Shown: piece by piece, positions 47,566-55,302 of the stretch
Layout: each line of letters opens with the position of its first letter
Numbering within the stretch: the stretch's first letter is position 1
Source: Pseudomonas xionganensis
GTDB lineage: Bacteria > Pseudomonadota > Gammaproteobacteria > Pseudomonadales > Pseudomonadaceae
Direction: 5' to 3'
Length of the DNA stretch: 64,000 nt
Assembly (NCBI RefSeq): GCF_009763245.1
Contig: NZ_WKJZ01000001.1
Span: 2,186,941-2,250,940, forward strand
Program-made: the position numbers and the translations under genes
The notes under the pieces: model-generated
Told to the model about the DNA's origin: nothing
The model's database searches: none
Seen by the model: the letters and a program-made list of their open reading frames with translations, nothing else

Positions 47566-48478
47566 ATTCACCGCCCCGGCCCAGGACCAGCCGCTGTTGC
47601 GCAGCGTGCTGCGTGGTGCCCTGCGCCTGTTGTTCCGTGGCCTGGTGCGTCCACCCATGCCGATTGCCGGGCAGCGTGCGGTCTTGCGCCTGCTCACCGC
47701 TGCCACGCCGCCGCTGCGTGGGGTCAGCCGTAGCGCCGGCACCCTGGGTGGGCGAGCCTGTGAGTGGCACAAGCCGCAGAGTGCTCGCGGCACGGTGTTG
47801 CTCTATCTGCACGGCGGCGCCTACCTGATCGGTGGGCCCAATACCCACCGGGCCATTTGCGCCAACCTGGCCAAGCGTGGGCAGCTGCAAGTGTGCGCCC
47901 TGGATTATCGCCTGGCCCCGGAGCATCCCTTTCCGGCGGCAAGCGAAGATGCCGTGGCCGCCTTTGAGGCCCTGCTAGAGATGGGTTACAAACCCGAGCA
48001 GATCGTGATCGGCGGTGACTCGGCCGGCGGCAACCTGAGCCTGATCACCAGCCTGCGCCTGCGCGACCTGGGCCTGCCGCAACCGGCGGCGCTGGTGTGT
48101 TTCTCACCCGTGGTGGATTTTACCGGCGAGCAGCTGCACGAGCCGCCGGCGGGCGATCCGCTGATCCATCGCGCCTGGGTGGAGCAGGCCCGTGGCCTCT
48201 ACTGCCCGCCGGGGATACGCCTGGATGACCCGGCTTTGTCACCCTTGTTCGCCGATCTCAAGGGCCTGGCGCCTGTGCTGATCCAGGTGGGCGAGGACGA
48301 GATCCTGCGCAATGACAGCCTGCGTTTTGCCGACAAGGCCAGGGCCGCCGGGGTGGAGGTGCGCCTGCAGCGCTACCCGGACCTGTGGCATGTGTTCCAG
48401 GCCCATGCCGGCATGCTCAAGGCGGCGGATTTCGCCCTGGCCGAGGTGGTGAGTTTTCTGCGCGAGCGGGGCTGCTGA
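47549..48478 (+). CDS. HSL-family alpha/beta hydrolase (esterase)
   Basis: A 309-aa esterase of the hormone-sensitive lipase type. It shows the oxyanion-hole motif LYLHGGAYLIGGPNTHR, the nucleophile elbow GGDSAGGNLSL, the acid residue region GEDEILRNDS and the histidine in LWHVFQAH. It probably hydrolyses the ester or lactone produced by the monooxygenase encoded just upstream, with which it overlaps by 17 nt. The ATG at 47549 has CGGAG upstream; a TTG at 47540 is the alternative. The product is most likely cytoplasmic, as no signal peptide is seen. Confidence 0.92.
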   Translation: MTASAEFTAPAQDQPLLRSVLRGALRLLFRGLVRPPMPIAGQRAVLRLLTAATPPLRGVSRSAGTLGGRACEWHKPQSARGTVLLYLHGGAYLIGGPNTHRAICANLAKRGQLQVCALDYRLAPEHPFPAASEDAVAAFEALLEMGYKPEQIVIGGDSAGGNLSLITSLRLRDLGLPQPAALVCFSPVVDFTGEQLHEPPAGDPLIHRAWVEQARGLYCPPGIRLDDPALSPLFADLKGLAPVLIQVGEDEILRNDSLRFADKARAAGVEVRLQRYPDLWHVFQAHAGMLKAADFALAEVVSFLRERGC

Positions 48479-49240
48479 ATGAAGAACATCCTGATTACCG
48501 GCGCCGCCTCCGGTATCGGCGCGGCCACGGCGCGTCTGTTTCACCAACAGGGCTGGCGGGTCGGCCTGCTCGACTGCAATCGCCAGGCCCTGGCGCAACT
48601 GGCCGCCGAGCTGGGCGGGGCCTGGAATGCCGAACTGGATGTCACCGACGCAGCAGCGGTCAAGGCGGCCCTGGCGGACTTCTGCGCCGGCCAGGGCGGA
48701 CAGCTGCGCCTGCTGTTCAACAGCGCTGGGGTGCTGCGTATTGGTCAGTTCGAGACGATTGAGCCGGCCGAGCATGCCCGCATTCTGCAGATCAACGTCC
48801 TCGGCCTGATCAATATGACCCATGCCGCCTTTGCCTATCTCAAGGCCACCCCCGGTGCCCAGGTGATCAATATGGGCTCGGCGTCCGGTGTGTATGGCGT
48901 GCCGGAGCTGGCCAGCTACTCGGCCTCCAAGTTCGCCGTGCGCGGCTTGACCGAGGCCCTGGAGATCGAGTGGGCGCGCCATGGCATCGGCGTCGGCGAC
49001 CTGATGCCGCCCTTTGTCAGCACCCCAATGCTTAATGACCAGCAGGTGCAGGCCCCGGTGCTGCGCCGTCTGGGGGTCAACCTGGGCGCCGAGGATGTGG
49101 CTCAGGCCGTCTGGCAGCAGGCCCACAGGCCGCTGGTGCATCGCCCGGTCAGCCTGCAGTTCAAGCTGCTGTACTGGGCCGGGCAGATCACCCCGGCCTG
49201 GTTGAGCCGTCTGATGATGGCCTGGCTCAGTCGTCCATAA
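48479..49240 (+). CDS. Short-chain dehydrogenase/reductase of the BVMO operon
   Basis: A 253-aa classical SDR: cofactor loop TGAASGIGAATA, NSAG, catalytic serine region INMGSASG and YSASK. It starts directly after the esterase stop (TGA|ATG). In the simplest model it oxidises a secondary alcohol to the ketone substrate of the monooxygenase, giving a three-step alcohol-ketone-ester-hydrolysis route, as in the mymA/lipR/sadH set. The C-terminal extension (LLYWAGQITPAWLSRLMMAWLSRP) is amphipathic and could touch the membrane, which would suit lipophilic substrates. Confidence 0.92.
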   Translation: MKNILITGAASGIGAATARLFHQQGWRVGLLDCNRQALAQLAAELGGAWNAELDVTDAAAVKAALADFCAGQGGQLRLLFNSAGVLRIGQFETIEPAEHARILQINVLGLINMTHAAFAYLKATPGAQVINMGSASGVYGVPELASYSASKFAVRGLTEALEIEWARHGIGVGDLMPPFVSTPMLNDQQVQAPVLRRLGVNLGAEDVAQAVWQQAHRPLVHRPVSLQFKLLYWAGQITPAWLSRLMMAWLSRP

Positions 49241-49618
49241 ACTGCGCATCGGCTGCCTGTGGCCGGCTGTAACAACTTTTCCTGGGCAAATGCATGGAGA
49301 TAGGACTAGTCTGCAGATGACGGCTCTGGCGGTGCACTCTGCACTGGTCACCGTCTTCCAGTTCGCCTCAAGAACTGGTTTTAGGCAAAACAGGCAGTGA
49401 CGTGCCTGACTCCCGGGTGGCGCTGAAACAGGTGCCACTACACCGCAAAACCGAGTGCGGTGGCGACGGGAAGGTGTTCTACAGATGGTTTCACGCAGCA
49501 TCGACAACGCAGTTGGTTCTTTAGTTGGTTCCTAAGGGCTGTTGCAGTTACGTCGTGGCATCTGGCGGAACGTCGGCAGCTCCTCGCGTCTTTTTCCATC
49601 GCCTGAGGAGGTCACTTT
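49241..49618 (+). ncRNA. Long hairpin-rich leader upstream of rraB (candidate structured RNA)
   Basis: This 378-base gap has no convincing gene. From 49332 to 49463 it holds a row of perfect or near-perfect hairpins on the plus strand: GTGCA/TGCAC (49332-49344), CCAGTTC/GAACTGG (49358-49378), CAGGCA/TGCCTG (49391-49408), GTGGCGC/GTGCCAC (49417-49438) and CACCGCA/TGCGGTG (49441-49462). Stems are 5-7 bp, loops 3-8 nt. Downstream lies a direct repeat GTTGGTTC (49513-49520, 49525-49532). It could be the leader of rraB or an independent small RNA; no terminator ends it. Confidence 0.4.
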
Positions 49619-49960
49619 ATGAGCGCAGCCTTGCACGATGATGTCAGCAATGGGGTTTTACGGCGGATGAAGGAAGGCGGTTTCGACTTCGCCAGCTTCC
49701 ATCCCATCGAGTTCTACGCCATCTTCCCGGACGAGGAACGGGCCCGTATGGCAACCCGCAAGTTTCGAGGCGAATCACTGCACGCCCTGGTGACCGAGCG
49801 TGACGACGGGGTGTGGCATCTGCAGGTGAGCAAGGTGATGTTCGCCACCTACCATGGCATTGATGACTTCGAGCATGATCTGGAAGCCGTGGTCGCCCCT
49901 CTGGGCGGCAAGCTGGACGGCTGGGGCGTGACTCAGGAGGTCAAGAACCTGCGTCCCTGA
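49619..49960 (+). CDS. rraB: RraB-family regulator of ribonuclease E
   Basis: A 113-aa protein of the RraB family: acidic FPDEERARMATRKF and VWHLQVSKVMFATYHGIDDFEHDLEAVVAPLGGKLDGWG are the diagnostic segments. E. coli RraB binds the C-terminal scaffold of RNase E and changes the degradosome. GAGGAGGT six nt before the ATG is one of the strongest ribosome sites in the window. The gene has a long, structured upstream region and ends 108 nt before the amidotransferase gene. Confidence 0.88.
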   Translation: MSAALHDDVSNGVLRRMKEGGFDFASFHPIEFYAIFPDEERARMATRKFRGESLHALVTERDDGVWHLQVSKVMFATYHGIDDFEHDLEAVVAPLGGKLDGWGVTQEVKNLRP

Positions 49961-50068
49961 GTGCAGCAGGCACCGTCCGGCCATGGCCGGGCGGTGTCGC
50001 CGACTCGACCCATACTGCGCTTTGCCTCAGACTGGCGGCTTTTCGCGTTCAGTTCACAGGCTTTCGCA

Positions 50069-50776
50069 ATGACCGATATTCTGATTTTTACCCATATCGA
50101 CTACTGCCCACCGGCCCATCTGGCCCAGGTGCTGGAGGAGGGCGGGCACCGCTTTGCCGTACTGCGCGCCGATCTGGGCGAGCTGGACGGTATCGATCTG
50201 GATCGGCCCAAAGCCGTGGCCATCATGGGCGGGCCCATGAGCGTGAACGACCCGCTGCCCTGGCTGCAGACCGAGGTGGCGGCGCTGCAGCATCTGATCC
50301 GCCGCGATATCCCGCTGATCGGTCACTGCCTGGGTGGTCAACTGCTGGCCAAGGCTCTGGGTGCCGAAATCAGCCGAATGCCCTACACCGAAAGCGGCTG
50401 GCAGCCCTTGACCCGCCTGGATCAGTCAGCCCCCAGCCCCTGGCTGGCCCATCTGCCCGTGCAGTTCCCCATGTTCCAGTGGCATGGCGACAGCTTTGCC
50501 ATTCCCGAGGGCGCGCAGCCTTTGCTCAGCAGCCCCTGGTGCGCCAACCAGGGCTTTGCCTGGGGCGACAAGGTGCTGGCCCTGCAGGGCCATCCGGAAA
50601 TGACCGAAGCCCTGGTGCGCGAATGGCTGGATGACTGGCACCACCTGCTAGACGAAACCCAGCCCAGCCAACAGAGCCGGGCGCTGATGCTGGATGAGCT
50701 ACCGGCCAAGGTGGCCGAACTCAACCGTGTGGCTGAAGGCTTCTACCGCCATTGGCTGAGTCTCGCCGGGCTCTGA
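50069..50776 (+). CDS. Class I glutamine amidotransferase-like protein
   Basis: A 235-aa stand-alone GATase1 domain. The triad is complete: C87 in LIGHCLGGQLLAKALG, and H175 and E177 in LQGHPEMTE. PMSVNDPLPWL near residue 57 is typical of the group annotated as GMP-synthase-like or YfeJ/GuaA-like amidotransferases. The acceptor is unknown since no synthetase domain is fused or adjacent. The frame is open upstream to 49961; the MTDILIFTHIDYCPP start at 50069 is the family one. Two intergenic repeats follow the gene. Confidence 0.88.
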   Translation: MTDILIFTHIDYCPPAHLAQVLEEGGHRFAVLRADLGELDGIDLDRPKAVAIMGGPMSVNDPLPWLQTEVAALQHLIRRDIPLIGHCLGGQLLAKALGAEISRMPYTESGWQPLTRLDQSAPSPWLAHLPVQFPMFQWHGDSFAIPEGAQPLLSSPWCANQGFAWGDKVLALQGHPEMTEALVREWLDDWHHLLDETQPSQQSRALMLDELPAKVAELNRVAEGFYRHWLSLAGL

Positions 50777-50783
50777 TACTCCG

Positions 50784-50857
50784 GTAGGGTGGATGACGCT
50801 TTACCCATCCACCATTGGTTGCCTTGTGGTGGATAAAAACAGCGTTATCCACCCTAC
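50784..50857. repeat. GTAGGGTGG-family repeat, copy 4
   Basis: GTAGGGTGGATG...CATCCACC, then GTGGTGGATAA...TTATCCACCCTAC. Same two-hairpin form as copy 1, 8 nt after the amidotransferase stop. Confidence 0.85.
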
Positions 50858-50880
50858 GCCTAACACAGCCGCGTAAAGGG

Positions 50881-50942
50881 GTAGGGTGCGCTATGCGCAC
50901 CGGTGCAGGCCTCGGTCACGTGGTGCGCACGGCGCACCCTAC
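50881..50942. repeat. GTAGGGTGCGC variant of the repeat, copy 5
   Basis: GTAGGGTGCGCtatGCGCACC and GGTGCGCacgGCGCACCCTAC: the same outline with the stem arms changed from GGTGGATG to GGTGCGC on both sides. It follows copy 4 by 23 nt. Confidence 0.8.
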
Positions 50943-51050
50943 GCCCTATCCAAGCGATGCGCCTTAAAATGGCGCGCTGCGCGACTTGGTGGTCACGGTT
51001 GCGCCCCGGCTTGGTGCAATCTCGTTTGGGTGAATAAGCAACCTATTGAT

Positions 51051-51065
51051 TTAAAAGACTTTTAA
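51051..51065. promoter_or_regulatory. 15-bp palindrome upstream of the ATP-grasp operon
   Basis: TTAAAAGACTTTTAA is perfect around a central A, in an AT-rich spot 57 nt before the ATP-grasp start, where the promoter should be. It could be an operator; no regulator family is indicated. The remaining gap 50943-51121 shows nothing else beyond the AGGAG ribosome site. Confidence 0.35.
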
Positions 51066-51121
51066 TCGATGGCGCGGGCCTTGCAAAGCCGACTCCATGT
51101 CCGGGTGACAAGGAGTACGGC

Positions 51122-52531
51122 ATGGCCCGCACCTTTTATGACGAGATGTACGACGCGAGTGGCGCTGTCCGCCCGCATTATCAGACCTTTGCCCGCTGGC
51201 TGGCCGATACGCCGGCCGAGTTGCTGGCCCAGCGCCGCCGCGAGGCGGATCTGCTGTTCCACCGCGCCGGCATCACCTTCACCCTGTATGGCGATGACCA
51301 GGGCACCGAGCGCCTGATTCCGTTCGACATCATCCCGCGCAGCATCCCCGCCAGCGAATGGCGCATCGTCGAACGCGGCTGTATCCAGCGCGTGCAGGCG
51401 CTGAACATGTTTCTCGCCGACCTCTACCACGAGCAGCGCATCCTCAAGGCCGGGATCATCCCCGCCGAGCAGGTGCTGGCCAACGAGGGCTACCAGATCG
51501 CCATGCAGGGCCTCAACCTGCACCGCGACCTCTACGCCCATATCGCCGGGGTCGACCTGGTACGCGATGGCGACGGCAGCTACTACGTGCTGGAAGACAA
51601 CCTGCGCACCCCCAGCGGCGTCAGCTATATGCTCGAAGACCGCAAGATGATGATGCGCCTGTTCCCCGAGCTGTTCGCCGCCCAGCGCGTGGCCCCCATC
51701 GATCACTATCCGAACCTGCTGCTCGACACGCTGAAATCCTCCAGCCCGCTGGATAACCCCAATGTGGTGGTGCTGACCCCGGGGCGCTTCAACAGCGCCT
51801 ACTTCGAGCACGCCTTCCTGGCTCGGGAAATGGGCGTGGAGCTGGTCGAGGGCGCGGACCTGTTCGTACGCGACGACAAACTCTTTATGCGCACCACCGC
51901 CGGGGCCAAGCAGGTGGACGTGGTCTACCGCCGCCTCGACGACGCCTTCCTCGACCCGCTGGCCTTCAACCCGGATTCCATGCTCGGCGTGCCCGGTCTG
52001 CTGGCCTGCTACCGCAGCGGTAATGTGGTGCTGGCCAACGCCATCGGCACCGGGGTGGCGGACGACAAGTCGATCTACCCCTATGTCGGCGAAATGATCC
52101 GCTTCTACCTGGATGAAGAGCCGATCCTGAAAAACGTGCCGACCTACCAGTGTCGCAAGCCTGCCGAGCTGTCCCATGTACTGGCCAACCTGGAGCAGCT
52201 GGTGGTCAAGGAAACCCAGGGTTCCGGCGGCTACGGCATGCTGGTCGGCCCGGCGGCGAGCAAGGCGGAAATTGAAGCCTTCCGCGAGCGCCTCAAGGCC
52301 AACCCGGCGGCCTATATCGCCCAGCCGACCCTGTGCCTGTCGACCTGTCCGACCTTTGTCGAGCAGGGCATCGCGCCGCGGCATATCGACTTGCGGCCCT
52401 TCGTGCTTTCCGGCAAGGAAACCCGCATCGTCCCCGGCGGCCTGACCCGCGTGGCGCTGCGCGAAGGCTCGCTGGTGGTCAACTCGTCCCAGGGTGGCGG
52501 CACCAAGGACACCTGGGTGGTGGAGGACTAA
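51122..52531 (+). CDS. Circularly permuted ATP-grasp type 2 protein
   Basis: A 469-aa protein of the permuted ATP-grasp family (formerly DUF404/DUF407). Typical segments: RPHYQTFARWLADTPAELLAQRRREADLLFHRAGITFTLYGD, IPFDIIPRSIPASEWRIVERGCIQRVQALNMFLADLYHEQRIL, VLEDNLRTPSGVSYMLEDRKMMMRLFPELF and the nucleotide-site VVKETQGSGGYGMLVGP. It should ligate an amine to a carboxylate using ATP, but substrates are unknown. It heads a three-gene operon: the alpha-E gene starts 2 nt after its stop and the transglutaminase overlaps that one by 4 nt. Confidence 0.93.
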   Translation: MARTFYDEMYDASGAVRPHYQTFARWLADTPAELLAQRRREADLLFHRAGITFTLYGDDQGTERLIPFDIIPRSIPASEWRIVERGCIQRVQALNMFLADLYHEQRILKAGIIPAEQVLANEGYQIAMQGLNLHRDLYAHIAGVDLVRDGDGSYYVLEDNLRTPSGVSYMLEDRKMMMRLFPELFAAQRVAPIDHYPNLLLDTLKSSSPLDNPNVVVLTPGRFNSAYFEHAFLAREMGVELVEGADLFVRDDKLFMRTTAGAKQVDVVYRRLDDAFLDPLAFNPDSMLGVPGLLACYRSGNVVLANAIGTGVADDKSIYPYVGEMIRFYLDEEPILKNVPTYQCRKPAELSHVLANLEQLVVKETQGSGGYGMLVGPAASKAEIEAFRERLKANPAAYIAQPTLCLSTCPTFVEQGIAPRHIDLRPFVLSGKETRIVPGGLTRVALREGSLVVNSSQGGGTKDTWVVED

Positions 52532-52533
52532 TC

Positions 52534-53484
52534 ATGTTGAGTAGAACTGCCTCTGATCTGTACTGGATGTCGCGCTACCTGGAGCGCGCGGAAAACCTCG
52601 CGCGCATGCTTGAAGTCAGCTACTCGCTGTCGCTGATGCCCCAGGACGGCCGTGGCGATGGCCTGGAAGAACTGGCCCTGCCGCTGCTGATTACCGGCAC
52701 CCTGGATGACTATCTGGAGCGCCACGGCCCGCTGCATGCCGAGCGCATGCTGCACTTCTTCGCCCTCGATGCGAGCAACCCGGCGAGCATCTACTGCTGC
52801 CTGCAGGCCGCGCGCAGCAACGCCCACGCCGTGCGCGGGCGGATCACTGCCGATATGTGGGAGAACATCAACGCCACCTGGCTTGAAATTCGCGGTATCG
52901 CCGAGCAGGGCCTGGGCCGCTATGGCATCAGCCGTTTCTGCGAGTGGGTCAAGGAGCGCTCGCACCTGTTCCGCGGCGCCACCTTCGGCACCATCATGCG
53001 CGGCGATCCGTACCGTTTTATCCGTCTGGGCACCTTTATCGAGCGGGCCGACAACACCCTTCGCCTGCTCGATGCGCGCTACGAGATGCTCGGCGAGGAC
53101 ATCGATGAAATCGACGGCCGACCGGCCCGCAGCTACTACCAGTGGACCGCACTGCTGCGGGCGCTGTCCTCGTTCGAGGCCTTCGCCGAGATCTACCGTG
53201 GCTCGCCCGGCACGCGCAAGGTCAGCGAGTTGCTGCTGCTGCGCCCGGAAGTACCGCGTTCGCTACGCGCCTGCATGGACGAACTCAGCCTGATGCTCGC
53301 CAGCCTGCCCGGTGACAACGGCCGCCCGGCCCAGCGTCTGGCCGCCGAACTGGAGGCGCGGCTGCGCTACACCAGCATCGAGGAAGTGCTCGATGAAGGG
53401 CTGCACGCCTGGCTCACCGATTTCATCCTGCTGGTGCGCCAGCTGGGCAATGTCATCCACACATCCTATCTGGAGGTCGCATGA
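52534..53484 (+). CDS. Alpha-E domain protein
   Basis: A 316-aa all-helical protein of the alpha-E family. MLSRTASDLYWMSRYLERAENLARMLEVSYSL at the N-terminus, FCEWVKERSHLFRGATFGTIMRGDPYRFIRLGTFIERADNTLRLLDARYEML in the middle and TDFILLVRQLGNVIHTSYLE near the end are diagnostic. The biochemical role is unknown. It is nearly always next to the permuted ATP-grasp and transglutaminase genes, as here. GGAGGA 6 nt before the ATG at 52534 fixes the start inside a longer open frame. Confidence 0.92.
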   Translation: MLSRTASDLYWMSRYLERAENLARMLEVSYSLSLMPQDGRGDGLEELALPLLITGTLDDYLERHGPLHAERMLHFFALDASNPASIYCCLQAARSNAHAVRGRITADMWENINATWLEIRGIAEQGLGRYGISRFCEWVKERSHLFRGATFGTIMRGDPYRFIRLGTFIERADNTLRLLDARYEMLGEDIDEIDGRPARSYYQWTALLRALSSFEAFAEIYRGSPGTRKVSELLLLRPEVPRSLRACMDELSLMLASLPGDNGRPAQRLAAELEARLRYTSIEEVLDEGLHAWLTDFILLVRQLGNVIHTSYLEVA

Positions 53485-54275
53485 GACTGTCCATTCGCCA
53501 CGACACCCACTACCACTATGAGGATCAGGTGCGTAACAGCATCCAGTACCTGCGCCTGACCCCCCATGACAGCGAACGCCAGCAGGTGCTCAGCTGGCAG
53601 CTCGACCTGCCGCGCCCGGTGCGCGCCCAGCTCGACCCCTACGGCAATATCCTCCACGTGCTGACCCTGGACGAGCCCCACGAATCCATCGTCATCGGCG
53701 CCCGTGGCCAGGTGGAAATCGACGAATCCCGCGAGGCCGAGCACGAAAGCCAGTCGGCCTTGCCGTTTCTGCGCTTTACCCGCCTGACCGAGGCCGATGA
53801 GGCCCTGCGCGAGTTCGCCATGCTGCAGAGCCATGGTCGCCCGGACCGCAGCGGCCTGATCGATCTGATGCATGCCTTGAATGCTCATATCCGCTATCAG
53901 CCTGGCGCCACACGGGTAGAAACCAGTGCGGTCGAGGCGTTCGCCGGAGGGCAGGGCGTCTGTCAGGATCATGCCCATGCCTTCCTCGCCTGCGCCCGCA
54001 GCCTGGGCGTGCCGGCGCGCTATGTGTCGGGCTACCTGTTCGCCGACAGCCAGGATCATCTGGCCAGTCACGCCTGGGCCGAGGCCTGGCTGGATGGCGC
54101 CTGGTACAGCTTCGATGTGACCAACTGCCTGGCCAAACCCGAGCGGCATCTGAAGCTTGCGGTGGGTCTGGACTACCTGGATGCCTGCCCGGTACGCGGC
54201 ATGCGCCGCGGCGGTGGCGGCGAGCAGATGCATGCACGGGTGGATGTGGCGCCGCTGTTGCAGGTACAGCAGTAG
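53481..54275 (+). CDS. Transglutaminase-like cysteine protease-fold protein
   Basis: A 264-aa protein with the bacterial transglutaminase N-terminal beta domain (MRLSIRHDTHYHYEDQVRNSIQYLRLTPHD) and a papain-like core with the full triad: C161 (GQGVCQDHAHAFLACARSLGVPARYVSGYL), H197 (SHAWAEAWLDGAWYSFD) and D212. It may cleave or crosslink peptide bonds made by the partner ATP-grasp protein. It overlaps the alpha-E gene by 4 nt (ATGA). No proteasome-like Anbu subunit gene, which accompanies this trio in many proteobacteria, follows here. Confidence 0.92.
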   Translation: MRLSIRHDTHYHYEDQVRNSIQYLRLTPHDSERQQVLSWQLDLPRPVRAQLDPYGNILHVLTLDEPHESIVIGARGQVEIDESREAEHESQSALPFLRFTRLTEADEALREFAMLQSHGRPDRSGLIDLMHALNAHIRYQPGATRVETSAVEAFAGGQGVCQDHAHAFLACARSLGVPARYVSGYLFADSQDHLASHAWAEAWLDGAWYSFDVTNCLAKPERHLKLAVGLDYLDACPVRGMRRGGGGEQMHARVDVAPLLQVQQ

Positions 54276-54404
54276 CCTGGCCAGGAGGCTGCGCGGTTGA
54301 GTGGGGCTTAGCAGGCCTTATTCATGGGGCTGATGGTATGAGGGCCAGATAATTTCCCCAGCTACACTGGCCCCATCAACCACAGCATGACAAGGCAGCT
54401 TCCT

Positions 54405-55214
54405 ATGCAAAATCGCATGATGATCACCGGCGCAGGTTCGGGTCTGGGGCGTGAAATCGCCCTGCGTTGGGCACGTGAGGGCTGGCAGCTGGCGCTTTCC
54501 GACGTCAACGAGCCGGGCCTGGCAGAAACTCTCAAGCTGGTGCGTGAAGCCGGCGGCGATGGCTTTACCCAGCGTTGCGATGTGCGCGACTACAGCCAGC
54601 TCACCGCCCTGGCCCAGGCCTGCGAGGAGAAACTGGGCGGCATCGATGTGATCGTCAACAACGCCGGGGTGGCCTCCGGTGGCTTCTTCGCCGACCTGTC
54701 CCTGGAAGACTGGGACTGGCAGATCGCGATCAACCTGATGGGCGTGGTCAAGGGCTGCAAGGCCTTCCTGCCGCTGCTGGAAAAGAGCAAGGGCAAGATC
54801 GTCAATGTCGCCTCCATGGCTGCCCTGATGCAGGGCCCGGCCATGAGCAACTACAACGTGGCCAAGGCCGGCGTGGTGGCCCTGTCGGAAAGCCTGCTGA
54901 TTGAGCTGAAAAGCCAGGAAATCGGCGTGCACGTGGTCTGCCCCTCGTTCTTCCAGACCAACCTGCTGGACTCCTTCCGCGGCCCGACCCCGGCCATGAA
55001 GGCCCAGGTCGGCAAGCTGCTGGAAAGCTCGCCGATCAGCGCCGCGGATATCGCCGACTACATCTACCAGGAAATCGCCAAGGGCGAATTTATGATCCTG
55101 CCCCATGAGCAGGGGCGTATGGCCTGGGCCCTGAAGCGGCAGAACCCGCAGCTGCTTTACACGGAAATGACCAATATGGCCGACAAGATGCGCGCGCCCC
55201 GCAACAAGAGCTGA
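54405..55214 (+). CDS. Short-chain dehydrogenase/reductase
   Basis: A 269-aa SDR with the cofactor loop TGAGSGLGREIALRWAREG, DVNE acidic residue after the second strand (NAD(H) preference), NNAG, NVASMAAL and YNVAK. The substrate is unknown. The C-terminal region is longer than in minimal SDRs and reads FMILPHEQGRMAWALKRQNPQLLYTEM, found in a group annotated only as SDR oxidoreductases. The ATG at 54405 is preferred to one 18 nt upstream because of AAGG before it. It is separate from the transglutaminase operon by 129 nt. Confidence 0.88.
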   Translation: MQNRMMITGAGSGLGREIALRWAREGWQLALSDVNEPGLAETLKLVREAGGDGFTQRCDVRDYSQLTALAQACEEKLGGIDVIVNNAGVASGGFFADLSLEDWDWQIAINLMGVVKGCKAFLPLLEKSKGKIVNVASMAALMQGPAMSNYNVAKAGVVALSESLLIELKSQEIGVHVVCPSFFQTNLLDSFRGPTPAMKAQVGKLLESSPISAADIADYIYQEIAKGEFMILPHEQGRMAWALKRQNPQLLYTEMTNMADKMRAPRNKS

Positions 55215-55302
55215 TCGAGCGATCAGGAAAGCTGCGCCCGAGTATTGTCTCCACAAGGTTCGGGCGTTAGGGTTGAGTGCCCGCACAACTGATGGACCTT
55301 CT

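Noticed and set aside
49317..49400. 27-codon ATG frame (MTALAVHSALV...) in the rraB leader
   Set aside because: No ribosome site and it overlaps the hairpins; structure is the better explanation.
49391..49408. Possible guanidine-II (mini-ykkC) hairpin because of ACG in the loop
   Set aside because: The class needs two equal hairpins with ACGR tetraloops; only one loop contains ACG and it is six bases long.
55211..55226. CTGATC/GATCAG hairpin at the SDR stop codon
   Set aside because: Perfect but short (6 bp) and without a T-run; not reported as a terminator.
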